In this document: in pieces, positions 22,746 to 34,025 of the stretch
Numbering within the stretch: the first letter of the stretch is position 1
Layout of the letters: every line of letters begins with the position of its first letter
Assembly: GCA_009760855.2 (NCBI GenBank)
Contig: WPIO01000008.1
Location: 62,001-126,000 of the forward strand
Source: Cristatella mucedo
Taxonomy: Eukaryota > Bryozoa > Phylactolaemata > Cristatellidae
DNA: 64,000 bases
Direction of reading: 5' to 3'
Notes under the pieces: generated by a model
The model's input: only the letters and a program-made list of their open reading frames with translations
The model's database searches: none
What the model was told of the DNA's origin: nothing
Position numbers and translations under genes: made by a program

Positions 22746-23225
22746 ATGCATCAAAACCAGTCCTTGCATTTGTAACATTCTGTCTCGACTCCTGTAACTC
22801 TCTCTATTTGCTATTTTTCCGTCATGTCCAATCAAACACTTACATTTGGTAGAAAAATCTTTAGGTAGGCTCATCTGTATTAAGCTCTGCAGTTGCCAAC
22901 TCACAGCATTTTCCGCTGACCTGCACCGGCTCCTAATCGTTCCTAATCAAACAGCCTGTCGACTTCAAGGTTCTGTCACTTACTTTAAAGTTGGTGAGCC
23001 GTGATGGCACAATAGGTAAGGTGGTTGCTTTCACGACCTCGGCCCCGAGGTAATGGGTTCAATTCCTATGGTGGGCGATTCTTTATCGCCACTGCAAGCG
23101 GTGGTGATAGCCGTAAAGGCTCTTCTGTCGCTATACAAAAAGAGGCTGTTTAATCAGCTAGGATTTTTTTTAGGTTCGTGCATTCTCTTACTCAAACCAA
23201 CCCATCAGAACTAGTCCCCTACCCG
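22746..23225 (+). mobile_element. LINE family A fragment interrupted by a SINE
   Basis: 22770-22990 matches the family A C-terminal region (TGTCTCGACTCCTGTAACTC, TGCAGTTGCCAACTCACAGC). A family 1 SINE follows, then 23165-23225 resumes (TTTAGGTTCGTGCATTCTCT). The LINE was in place before the SINE. Confidence 0.65.
22991..23168 (+). mobile_element. tRNA-derived SINE, family 1, copy 3 (in a LINE)
   Basis: GGTGAGCCGTGATGGCACAA, B-box GGGTTCAATTCC, GGTGGGCGATTCTTTATCGC, AAAAAGAGGCTGTTTAATCA, then a T-rich end. Near-identical to copy 2. Confidence 0.85.
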
Positions 23226-23489
23226 GAGAAGAATTGTACTGTAACTATTCTGACTTGACTGATTTAGCCATACCACGTTGGAAACTCAAAATTGTGGGAG
23301 ATTGTGACTTTAAATTTGTATGCATCCAAAGCCTGACTCTCATTATCGACGAACGTCATGACGTCCTCTGCCAAGACGACATTCTATCGAAAGAAGCCTA
23401 GAACGAACCTTCTTTTAACAGAATGTAGTTGGTCTTTGCTACTCGTCCTTCTAACTTATGTACCTGCTTAAACTACGCCTGCAGCTTGC

Positions 23490-23610
23490 GTTATCACTAT
23501 CAATAATTTCGTTATGGTTTCTACAAATAATCCTCAAAGTGCGTCGGAAGAGAATCAGTTCTCCGAGGGCCCTGTGCAAAGATAACAACAATAATAGTAT
23601 AATTGTTTCT
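23490..23610 (+). mobile_element. LINE 3' tail
   Basis: AAGTGCGTCGGAAGAGAATC, AGTTCTCCGAGGGCCC, then AACAACAATAATAGTA: a worn family A 3' hairpin and tail. Confidence 0.5.
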
Positions 23611-23895
23611 CTGTAGCTTACCTTATTTCTCGAGAATCGCAAGAGGAACGACACTTTATTTACTAATTGTAGAACCAGGAGCTCCAAAAATTTTATTCTG
23701 TTATTTCTTTTTCAGTAGGCATCGTTATCTAATAAAGTTGCTAGACGGCACACTGTAGCACCTACGGTCGAGATTTGGCAAAGTTCGTTAGCCAGGATCA
23801 CAACGACCACGTTGGTTTCGGGAAATAAATTCACCGGGAAATCGACCAAAATGTATAAGGTATTTACTTCAAACAGGCCAACTGCGCCACATAGG

Positions 23896-23928
23896 CCACA
23901 CACACACGCACACACGCAAGCACGCACG

Positions 23929-23996
<68 letters not shown>
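23896..23996 (+). repeat. (AC)n(AT)n microsatellite
   Basis: AC repeats with ACGC variants followed by AT repeats, about 100 bp, in the intron before the HRM-like exon. Confidence 0.95.
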
Positions 23997-24776
23997 ATGG
24001 CTTTACAAAAAACCTGGAATAAAGTAAGCCTCGTAATTATCGTCTCAAGTCTATACAATTATAAAAAGTGAAACATTAATGAGGAAAAATAGCGATTCGT
24101 TCATACTGTACTTCATAATAACTGCATCTCTATTCAGGTTCTTAACAACAGGCTTAGCAGTGAATCATTAACCAATAGCCTAAGGAAGTCAAAGTATTTT
24201 TTGTGTAATATTGTAAAAGTTCAAAATTATATTATTACTGCAAGAATTTAAATTTTCACTGAAGATTCAAATGTCGCTAGCTATCAGGACCTTGACGGAT
24301 TATCCAGACTCGTACCCCGATCGTTGACTATCCATGTCTAATTTATCATTACGGTTTCCAAAACATTTCAGGATGCAAGTGATCCTATACGACTAGGCTG
24401 TGTCTTTTCAAGTATTAAGTGAAGTTTTAAAGTATAACCTATAAAAGGCACATTGTAACATTGTAAACAGTATCTGCATCCAAATGCTGCATACACGTAG
24501 AGCCGAATTAATCAAACTGAACTTATGCATTCACATTCCATTTGGTATTGCATAGGTTATGAAAGGAATCCTTTACCATGTTTCTAAACTAACGATATCA
24601 GGTGCCACTGCCTGTGAATTTGAAATTGGAGGCAAATGCCACCAGTGAAATGGAGTCAGCTTTAATAGCATTCATTTGCAGTAATATTGTTCTCTTGCAC
24701 TGCGATCAGACATGGATGGCAGCACTTTTTTAATGTAAGGCATCGGCCGATGAGTGGCATCCAACTATTGTTTCAG

Positions 24777-24925
24777 GTGCCTGCAATTCAAAGACGATAC
24801 TTATTAGCTACCTCAACCGGACCGTTAACATTTCACATTCAGTCGGCGGTGCGATAATTGAATTGGGGCCTGGTGGAACATGGGGCCACGTAACTTGCAA
24901 TGCGACTACTGGTGACTGGGACCCG
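24777..24925 (+). CDS. Adhesion GPCR exon: HRM-like domain
   Basis: Acceptor TTGTTTCAG, phase 1; donor GACCCG|GTAAGC, phase 0. It encodes ACNSKTILIS near the start and GPGGTWGHVTCNATTGDWDP at the end. The end resembles the hormone receptor motif of adhesion receptors (P.GT.G...C....G.WDP), which in latrophilins and BAI-type receptors sits directly before the GAIN domain, as it does here. Only two Cys are visible and the final HRM Cys is not in the next exon, so the domain is degenerate or partly encoded elsewhere. A sushi-like module is the alternative. Confidence 0.7.
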
Positions 24926-26390
24926 GTAAGCTAGGCGATTTTAGCCATAAGCAGCCTGTGGTGTCTGTATACATTTTACGGCAGCTCGGGTCTTATCATA
25001 AATTCAGATCGCAACGAAATTGCACAGAATCATTAGAGTTTAAAAGGGTCACTGTGCGCCCTCTTAAGAACATGTAAGCACTGACGAGTTTCCTATGAAT
25101 TTCAAGAGTACGTGATGCTTAATCCACAGTATTGCATAAACTACTAAGTAACTTTTTATTCTTTTTCATAAAAAATTTCCACGACTAGCTTTGACATTGT
25201 TTTGATGAATTTATGTTGACCATGTTATATTAATACATTGCCCCACCCATTGAGGTTGGTAAGGTAGGAAATATCCAGGTCTGAAGCAAATTGATTCGAA
25301 TGTCTTGGGAGACAACTTACTGCGAGTACTTGAGCTTCGCATACTCCTATTACTCCTGCTGATGTTATCCCTCATACTTCAACAACTCTGAGTAATAAAT
25401 GTGAATGATTCAAAGAGTTCTATGTTGCTGACAATTTACTAATACAGGAAAATACTGCCGTTCTCCACCAGCAGGAAAGCATTAAGCTTGCAGCTGTTTA
25501 ATGAACATTGTCTGTATACCATTACACGTAATATTAGGATTATATCTCAATATGACTCATAAGCTAGATTAATTAAATAAGATCAAAAAGCTTGGACCAA
25601 TTTAAAATGTTTACACTACATTCAATAAGAAGAGTGTCATCATACTATTCTTTTCTTTTCGAAATATTAAAGCCTAATCCTTTATGGCTGTTGTGTTTTT
25701 AAGGAATGGAATACGGAAAGCTTAAAACTTGGTAGTAAGTGAAGTGTGTTTTGATCCTGGTTTTTCACATTGTCGCATTATATCCATGGCCGCAGTGGCT
25801 CTACATAAAGAAGATAATTTTCTTTCAATGTGTCATCTATTAATTCAGCAGGTCTTTATTCTTGTGCACATGAAGTCTATAATTCCTAATTACTTTTACT
25901 ATCTTCGTGTGCCTCAATTGAGCTTTTCGGCTCCTTCAGCTTCCCTTCGTATTATGTACTCATCGTCATATACTGCTCAACATTACTTCACTCAACCTCC
26001 ACTATTCTGGAGACAGTCACTCCATCTTTAATGCCCCAAGGGCACTGTGCTAATCAGCTAGTATGCAGCTTGGTATTAGAACATCCCATAATGAAGTTCT
26101 ATGTGAAGCTAGCAAAAAATCTTGTCATAACCGCATTGTCACTATATCTACTAATTTATATTGCTATATGCTGATTGAATAAACTATTAGTTTCAGCGTG
26201 TCTAATGTGTTGGCATCACTCGTTTTCATGTTGTTCAGTGAACCTAGAAAAATATTTTGCTATTCCCTAGAACTCCTTAAAATGTGTTTTTGTTACCTAT
26301 TTAGCAGAAATAAACTAAACCTCTTCAGTACGTCGTTATCGGAGGTATAGTGATGTCATGTATTGTATCTCCTCCCGTAACATCACAATG
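24926..26390 (+). other. Intron, nothing recognised
   Basis: About 1.5 kb, AT-rich, with no exon-like or repeat-like sequence that I can name. Confidence 0.4.
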
Positions 26391-26394
26391 CCAA

Positions 26395-26620
26395 AAGACT
26401 GTGTGGGTGTTACGAAGAAGAGCTTCGTGTGGCTCTCTCAGAGCCTAAGTGGGATTTCTGTATGTATTTGGTAGCCAACAGACTTTATCTCACGCAACAA
26501 AGAGTAAGCGAGAAAGCGTAGCTAAATCGGGAGAGTCGTTGAGGCCATGAGTAGCATAGAAGTTGAAGCTCAGGATGGCTGGAAGGGATGTGCCACAGTC
26601 GGCAATATGAGAACGAATGG
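26395..26620 (-). mobile_element. LINE family B 3' end, reverse strand
   Basis: Same reverse-strand block as 3957-4145 (CCAACAGACTTTATCTCACG, CAACAAAGAG, GGATGTGCCACAGTCGGC), a little longer at the 3' end of the element (GTGTGGGTGTTAC). Confidence 0.55.
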
Positions 26621-26750
26621 TACGCGTCTGTTCTCTCACTATCAGGTCGGTTGAGTTTGCCTCATCGAACCATGCAATTGAGTGCTCTTTATTATGTTGG
26701 TTTTGTGCTGTCACTTGAACCGTCTGTTGAGCTTTCCTTATTTCTTTCAG

Positions 26751-26810
26751 CTTGTTCCATACGAAAGACCTGAGCAAGAACTGGAAGACAAATTGAAAAG
26801 TCTCAACGAG
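26751..26810 (+). CDS. Adhesion GPCR exon: HRM-GAIN linker (probable)
   Basis: Strong acceptor TTATTTCTTTCAG, phase 0, fitting the phase 0 exit of the HRM-like exon. It encodes LVPYERPEQELEDKLKSLNE, charged and helix-like, as expected where the GAIN helical subdomain begins. The donor NNGAG|GTGGTT is weak. Without this exon the HRM-like and first GAIN exons would still join in phase 0, so splicing evidence is needed. Confidence 0.5.
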
Positions 26811-27274
26811 GTGGTTCTTCCCGACCCTCTTGCAACGTTGTCGTCTGCTTTATTTCTATTGCTTCTCCTTTTAGCACTTACTTCGAAATCCCGATCGTTA
26901 TAGTTCTTCTATTCCAAATCGTGAAAATCACGGGATGCTGTACTGGTTTTTGAGAAGCTCACCAGAAAAATTAAAGAAACAAGCAAACAAATTGGCTTAT
27001 ACAATTTATTAATCTGCAACCATGAATGTCAGCTTAAAACTCTTAATTTTTTGGTTTTGAAGAATGTAGAGTATTTTAGAAAATTTAGTAAGATTGTATA
27101 TTCACCACGTGTTTGAAGCCCGACTATCATTTGACGTCGTCAGTTTCTTTACTTAATTTACTACAGAATATTCACTCATTTCTTAAGCATTTATAGCACA
27201 GGGCTCATCAACTTTATCTCCTGTCCCTAATTACTGGAATGCGATGTAAAGATTGGTGTTATTGTTTTTTTCAA

Positions 27275-28048
27275 GGAGCTTACTAGATGCAGTGCTTGCT
27301 ATCATGGCTTGTTTAGATAAGGATACCACGTCCAAGTTGGTCCATGCATTCGTGACATCTCGTCTCGACTTCTGCAACTCACTGCTTACTGGCCTACCAG
27401 CATGTGCGATCAGGCGATTGCAGCTGGTGCAAAACTCTGCAGCTAGGCTTGTCTGTCGTGAGCGTCGCAGTTGCCACATTACTCCACTTCTCGCCGACCT
27501 GCACTGGTTACCAGACAAGCAACGGATTGACTTCAAGGTTTTGTCGCTCACTTTTAGGTCTCTTCATTCTATGGCTCCAGCCTATCTTTCAGATATACTA
27601 CCCCATCAGGCAAAGCATCGTACCACCTGCTTTTCGGAATCCAACAGTCTAGAAATACCTCGTACAAACCTTAAATCCTTTGGAGACCGTGCATTTAGCT
27701 CGTATGCTCCCACAGCCTGGAACTCCCTCCCGACCTGCATCAGAACATCCCCTGACCTGACCACATTTAAAAGAAACTTAAAAACACACCTATTTAGGAC
27801 AGCATTTAGTGGGTCCTTGTGATTCGTCCTCGATGTGCTTATGCGTGCTGACACTGTGCATGCTGCCACTAACCACATTTGCATGCTGACCCAGTGCATG
27901 TAACCCCTAACCATGTTATTCATTTTGTTTGTTTTTCAAGCATGATTTTACTTACTATTCTGTTGCATATCACTTTGCAGCAAATGTAAAGCGCCTAGAA
28001 AGAGATTAAGTTCTCTGAGGGCGCTTTATCAAGTGCAATATTATTATT
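27275..28048 (+). mobile_element. LINE family A, best preserved 3' copy
   Basis: An uninterrupted frame from about 27253 to a stop at 27822 encodes the C-terminal region of a CR1/L2-like reverse transcriptase polyprotein. Landmarks in order are TSKLVHAFVTSRLDFCNSLL, RRLQLVQNSAARLV, LADLHWLPDKQRIDFKVL, SFGDRAFSSYAPTAWNSLP, and LKTHLFRTAFSGSL. A 3' UTR follows, ending in the GCGCC..GGCGC hairpin (27990-28027) and a short ATT tail. The catalytic palm is absent (5' truncation), so it cannot move itself. Confidence 0.9.
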
Positions 28049-28049
28049 T

Positions 28050-31000
28050 TTATCTTCTGTCCGGTGCCTGCTTTTCCTGATTTGACGATAGTTTCGCGTA
28101 CTCGGAGTTTCTAAAGTCCATAGCTATCTGGCAACTAGGATTTCTATTCTCTCACGTTATTGTCAGCCGTATTTTACTGTGCTCAGCATTTTTCTACCGA
28201 AATAATAAATCGTATTAAAAATTGATTCCAAATGATCGAGGAAGAAATAATGCAGCACCCGCAGCTGTAAAGATGTGGGGCAATAAATTATTTCATGGAA
28301 TACCTCTAACTGCCTCTTAATTTTGCTCAATCAAAACTATTTCGGTTTTTTGTGGCTACTGGACGTACCGTGCGCCAGCCACCATTTAGCAGCTGCTCCA
28401 TTAAGATCAGTGAAAAGAAGCATTTCTATCAAGGTTGCATGTCACGTTTGCAAGTAAGCCAGACAGCTGGCTTATAACTTTATTTTAGAGCTGAAGCTTG
28501 TTTCCAATTGCTAGCTGATTTTTAAGATAGAAAAATAGCTTACCTTTCGTGTGGTCGTAGAGATCGTGCTGATGTCGACACGTCTCGACAAGTCGTAAGT
28601 GCTCAGCTCTTACGACGTCAAATGTTGGCCATTGATTTCGACCGTAGAACGCGTATGGAAAAAGCGGCAATGTACAGGCAAATGTGAACAGTGCCTTACT
28701 TGATGTAATCAGTATCATGCACGTCTTCAAACCTGGTAGGTATCAATACAATGGTCATAATAAGTGTCTTCCGATGGGGGTACCTTCATAACTATACGAG
28801 TTCCTACTTGGGCTCTCTTCCCTGTCGCAGGAGCACAGACAGTCGGCTAGCACTGATGTCCGCTCATAGCAATGCATCCTTGGCGACGCTGTTATAGTCG
28901 TAGGACAAGCTTGGTCTTGCTGACTTCCGGTCACGACGCTAGGAATGAATAAGTGACATTCATGCCGCACCTAGTCGCCCATTGCCCGAGCTCCTGAGAC
29001 CAGCTGCTAGTGACCGGCGCATGTTGCTTTCGTTTTGCTTAGTTATTTTTGAGCAGTCCGCGGGATATGCCATCAGAGGACATCTGGGAGTCTCAATGGT
29101 AGCCGGTAGTGGGTCACAATACTATCTGAGCCACGCCAGTCAGTCCGCATCCTTGGGAAGAATTGATTGAGGCTCACAAAGCCCCGTTCGTCTGCACGGC
29201 TGTGCCAACCGTAAATTTACCTTGCACTATGCTACTCGACTTTTCAAATTCGTCCTACAGATTATCAGTGGTGCCGATAGAAAGTTCTCAGAATGAGAAA
29301 AAACAATCTCTAGCTTTTCCAGCTAAGAGAGAACTTTTTAATAGGCTGAGGATAACTGCTGAGAATTCCGGTCAAATTCAAAAAGAGAAAATCGCCGCCC
29401 GATGACTGCATAAAGACTCAAAAGCTGCTAAAAAAAACACCAGGTATTTCGAGTATAGTGTAGCATTTATCTAAGGCATGCCCCAGAAAATTTGTTTAAG
29501 ACTTTAGAGGTCATAAAAAAGAGCTAAAGCTCAGTACAATGACTCTCTGACCGTCAGCAGAGAGCCGTTTTGGTCATATTCACTCCTAATATGCCAGCCT
29601 GGTCAGAGTAAGTGAAAGCTACAAGCTGAGCCGTATAAATAAATATTGTTCTGCACATAAAGCTTGATTATCTCAGCTACCCCATTGCCATTATTTAGCT
29701 TAAAGTCAATAACCAAGCTAGAAGTTAGGAATCGTAGGGCATTTATTTCAATATATGTTGTTTGATCTATTTAAACCAAGGTATCTTACAAATAGTTTCA
29801 TCTTGCTAGCTGCATACTTACTATTCACAGTGGACTTTAAATAGAATCTGATGAAAGATCTTCGCAGATTGCATGGCAACTTTTATGTTTTCATTAACCT
29901 CTTTGTGCATTGTCATAGCTCTTGACTTATGTGCACTGAGGACCTGGTCCAATGATGAGGTATTAACAAGCATAGTCTGTTGACCGTAACTTCTTCCAGG
30001 CTAATTCACTGACCTCGGTTTAAACTAGAATGCTGAACCTAATGAGGTCGCAAAAAGCTTTGGGCTAGGTGTTTCTAAGGGTAGTGTAAGAATTGTATAT
30101 TGGTTCACATAAAAGGTGGACTACTGCACTCCCTTTTTAAAACAGTTTCAAGTAAACAGAATCCCTTTAAACTCGTAGCGCTTGTGGATTTAGCCATATG
30201 GGAGACACTATTTCATTAAATTTTTACATTTGCTTACGTCGAGAATTTTTGAATTTTCATATAGTGTGCTGTGATTTCCTAAAGTCGGGACTTCGGCCCT
30301 ATGTGATTGTACCTTTAAAAATGGTTTAATACAAAGCATCAGCTTGTTTGGTCTGTCTTTGCTGACATACCTGCCTTATCATATTACATCTGCCTTCTTT
30401 TTTTACGGAAGATCTATCAAGCATCTAATCGATATCAAAATCTTCAGCAGGCTTACTGGCACCTTCAACTGCTTGCAGCAACCTACCTATCCTTGACCTA
30501 GTTGCTCTTTCAGTGGGCTATCTCACCACCCTACCTCCTGTTTTCTGTCATGGCACCTTTTTATGCTGCATGGAAATCCGTGTTTGATCGGGCCTTCTGT
30601 TCCCGTTAGATGGAAGTTTAGAGCTCATTTCCGGCTTCAGCTATCATCCACAGTGACATTGCACGATCAAGATTTACGCTGCAAAGACGTTTTACGTTAG
30701 CCCATCTAACCTTGCGCCAAGTAAAGTAATTTTTGCATTCATGTTTTCTTTGCTGTTTACCTTAGCAAGTTTAAGTGCCTTTTACTAACACCTGGTTGTC
30801 CTGCAAAGCGGCGGCTCCGAGTGTTTTCTTACGTGATTTCACACTCTACTCTTCGCCATATATGTGAGCACTTTCACACTATTTGAGAGTCCAAGTATGG
30901 TATTGTGGTTATTATTTCTCTAGCATCTATCTGTAAAGCGCCATTCGGAGATCTGGTTCACTCAGGCGATATGCAAGCAATTTGAAATATTTAGTAAGGC

Positions 31001-31214
31001 TGTTATTAGTGTGAGTAAAGCTTCAAGTTGAAGTATTATCCTCAACTATAAGTTCCTAGCACTGCCACTGATTTTCCTGCAAGCTTTTATATAACGTGGC
31101 TGCTGCTGTGTCATGCCCCCAGGACTCCCACTGATGCATGAAAAGAAGTGCCGAGTCCAAGTGCATTGCTCTAGTAAACTAAGTTGCCAATATTCGTCTG
31201 CTTTTCACGCCTAG
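28050..31214 (+). other. Intron, no recognised feature
   Basis: About 3.2 kb. A 240-base open frame at 29163-29405 has a plausible acceptor inside it but the wrong phase for this gene. 30890-30960 has a faint reverse LINE tail (GTAAAGCGCCATTC). Nothing else supported. Confidence 0.4.
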
Positions 31215-31382
31215 GCTAATATAACTGTTTCAAATGCCGTATATTGGGGAAGAGAGCTTGTCAGGATAATCAATTCTTCGGAGGAGTATGTGACAGGAGA
31301 TTCACTGAAGAGCTCGGTTGAATTTGTCGAGAAATTGGTCAACGTTACGATCTGGAGTTCTTCTCCTGGTGCGGTACTGGAG
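31215..31382 (+). CDS. Adhesion GPCR exon: GAIN domain, helical subdomain 1
   Basis: Acceptor TTTTCACGCCTAG, phase 0; donor CTGGAG|GTATGT, phase 0; 168 bp. It encodes ANITVSNAVYWGRELVRIIN, then VTGDSLKSSVEFVEKLVNV. These amphipathic helices with a D-x-L-x-S-x-V-x-x-V-x-x-L pattern are typical of GAIN subdomain A. A nearer acceptor (TTGTCAG at 31265) gives a phase that does not fit. Confidence 0.8.
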
Positions 31383-31689
31383 GTATGTTATATCATATTT
31401 TGTTAATGCAGTTTTGGCTACTTTACCTACTGGCGTGATCACCTGTGCGTCGATGTCCGTGAATTGCAGCTTGGCTGAAGCATTAGCAGCATGTTCACAA
31501 AATATAAGCCCAGCCGCACATTTGCACATGTGTAATCTTATAATGGCACACTCAAAAGACCTGCAAGTACAGAGTTACATTGGTATAAATGAATTTTCAT
31601 AAATGTGTGTGCCAGCACGGCTTTTCATCGCTATTTAAAGCAACACTGTCAAAGCCACTAAAGCTAACTTGGTGTTCGGCAGGATTACT

Positions 31690-32520
31690 ATCATTAACGC
31701 ATGCTGCAATTAACGTATGCTGCAAAAGAAGCATGATCGAATGAACTGCAGTGACAGGCTCAATCTCGATGATCATAGGATGGTTAGAGGTAACATGCCT
31801 AGTGTCATCATGCAAATATGGTAAGTGGCAGCATGCACCGTGTCAGCACACTTAAGCATGCAAAGAACCAAGCAGTTGGACCCACTAACTGCTGCGATAA
31901 ATAAAATCATTTCAAGGCTTCTTCATCTATCTCGTCAAGTCAGGAGATGTCACGACACCAGTCGGCAGTGAGTTCCAGGCTCTGAGAGCATTCGAACTAA
32001 AAGCAAAAGTCTTCAAAGGATCATATGTTTGTACGACGTACAGGCAAACAATTAGATTCCAAAAGCGGGTAGCTCAATGCTTAGCCTGGAGGGAAAGAAG
32101 ATCTGACAGATATGCTGGGGCCAAAGAATGAAGGGACTAAAAATTGAGTTGATGTGTTGTCTGACTGGAAGCCAGTGCAGGTCGCCGAGAAGTAGTGCGA
32201 TATGGCTATAGTGCGATATGGCTATGGCCACGCTCAAGACAGACAAGCCTAGGTGCAGTGTCTGGCAAGAGCTCTAATTGCCTGATTTATCATGCTGGTA
32301 TGCCAGCGAGCACTGAGTTACAGAAGTAAATACAGGATCTAGCACATACAGAGTTCAATTTATACGTGAAGTCACTGTCTAAAAAAACCCGGGTTTTTGC
32401 AAATTTATGTAGCTGGAAGGAGGTAGACTCCAGAAGTTTAAACTTTTTGTGGCTATCGATCAGATTTTTTGTCACTTCACTTGACTTTTGTGAACAAATC
32501 TTAGCCACAATGTCTGCGCA
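31690..32520 (-). mobile_element. LINE family A, reverse strand, decayed
   Basis: Antisense to the family A 3' UTR and C-terminal coding region: GTGGCAGCATGCACCGTGTC, GGACCCACTAACTGCTG, GCCAGTGCAGGTCGCCGAGA, GACAAGCCTAGGTGCAGTGT. Shortened internally. Confidence 0.7.
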
Positions 32521-32644
32521 AGACCTAAAATAATTTTTAACTGCTAGTTAGTTGTAATATATTGTGAGTCTCCACTTTTTGCGGCCAATTGGAGTCTACA
32601 TGTGATGCTTATAGTTTTTGCCAGTGAACCAACGGGCATCTCAG

Positions 32645-32763
32645 CATGGAGCTATTCGTAGTGTCGGCAGAGCACGAGAACTTATTTGGGTCGTTGGCTC
32701 GTGCAGTCTTGCATCCATTCTATTAGAAGAAAAGGTCGATAGAGAAGTTAAGGCCTGGCAGAG
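32645..32763 (+). CDS. Candidate GAIN exon with a GC donor (weak)
   Basis: Phases require something between the GAIN exons at 31215 (exit phase 0) and 36305 (entry phase 2). This stretch is open and includes SLASILLEEKVDREVKAWQ, which resembles the conserved LL..E....W segment of GAIN subdomain A that normally lies at this point. The acceptor GGCATCTCAG gives phase 0. The only donor giving phase 2 after the Trp is AG|GCTTAA, a non-standard GC site with poor context. With it the whole gene stays in frame and the join reads AWQSLQASMERS. Another exon could fill this gap instead. Confidence 0.3.
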
Positions 32764-32980
32764 GCTTAAAATCTTGCTGCTTCTGCATTAATTAAAGGGC
32801 AATACGGTATCCGGTCTCGCTCCTAACTTTTCATGCTGAAAATGAGACGCCTTCCGTTCACAACAAAATCCCCTTCCAGGTAAATGTGCCGAAAGGGGTG
32901 GCAGCAAGGGTCATAATTGTACAATCGTGCGAGAACTTTGGTCACGCTTATGATGCAGTGGTTTATGATTAGCCTACTGA

Positions 32981-32982
<2 letters not shown>

Positions 32983-33016
<34 letters not shown>

Positions 33017-33068
33017 TATATATATATAGATATAGATATAGATATATAGATATATAGATATATATATA

Positions 33069-33099
<31 letters not shown>

Positions 33100-33119
33100 T
33101 TATTTATTTATTTATTTAT
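32983..33119 (+). repeat. (AT)n / (TAGA)n / (TTTA)n compound microsatellite
   Basis: TA dinucleotides, TAGATA variants, a short GT run and a TTTA run at the right end, about 135 bp, in an intron. Confidence 0.95.
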
Positions 33120-33929
33120 CTATGTGCATTTATTGCACTACATTTTTTTCTCCCAAGTTTTCTGTGTCAGATACTTATTCAGGTGATGAAATCCTGGTTT
33201 TCTGATACAATTGGACAACGAGTGTTCATATATTTTGCAAAAGAACGTGCAAATACCCGCTGACCAGAATAGAAGATGGACGAGTCGCTCCGTATCTTAT
33301 TAACACTCTGTTAACATAGCTACTTATCTTATAACCTTCAGAGATGGCAAATTTACCATATCCTTAGGCAGACTTTGCTGTGCTGTACCAAAATGAAGAA
33401 TAAGTAGCTAAAGTGGCTTTTTGTAGCATTACTAAAAATTTTTATATTACTAAAATGGTAATATAATGTGTAGCATTATTAAAATGAACCTATTTTTATT
33501 TTACGGGACCGTAGCCTCTGAAGTAAAATTATGGGATTTCGCGGCAGAGCCAATTCAGACATTTATTATTGTTGGTAATGGTGCTACATTTATTAACGGA
33601 TATGTCTATTGTTTTTTCGTTGAAGGGCTAAAAGAGACAAGTTATTTAGGGCACCTGGAAATATAAATTATCTAATAGTATGTATTATTTTGACAATGGA
33701 AATAAAATTGATGAGATGATTCTTAAGGAGCAAGCATTGCTAGGAATAGGAAACCAGCTATCCAATCAAATTCAATGGCAGATCATAGGAAAGTTTTTAC
33801 TAATCCACGCATTGCTTCGTTTTTATAGATTCTGTGGCTGCTAGTCATGCTGAAGGATCAAATTGTGCCACTATTTAGTGAGTACAGATGAGTGAAATTA
33901 GATAAAGACAGGCATCCTGAAAGCATTAA

Positions 33930-34025
33930 ACACGTGCACGAAGATGGACTATATGTAAAGCAGCAAGAAATAGATTGAGTTCTCTGATGACGCTTTATCA
34001 AGTGTATTAAAATTATTATTATTTA
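33930..34025 (+). mobile_element. LINE family A 3' tail
   Basis: TGTAAAGCAGCAAGAAATAG, ATTGAGTTCTCTGATGACGC, TTTATCAAGTGTATTA and an (ATT)n tail. Confidence 0.6.

Noticed and set aside
23720-23859. Candidate exon before the HRM-like exon
   Set aside because: Open with GT and AG ends, but it exits in phase 0 where the next exon needs phase 1, the sequence shows no domain, and the canonical acceptor would give an immediate stop.
27253-27822. Treating the 189-residue frame as a host gene
   Set aside because: It is the C-terminal part of a CR1/L2-like LINE, repeated many times in the window, with a LINE 3' tail.
29163-29405. 80-residue open frame as a GAIN exon
   Set aside because: The usable acceptor gives the wrong phase and no motif is visible.
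33829-33877. Candidate GAIN exon (hydrophobic, good donor)
   Set aside because: It exits in phase 1 and does not fit the next GAIN exon; the sequence lacks GAIN features.
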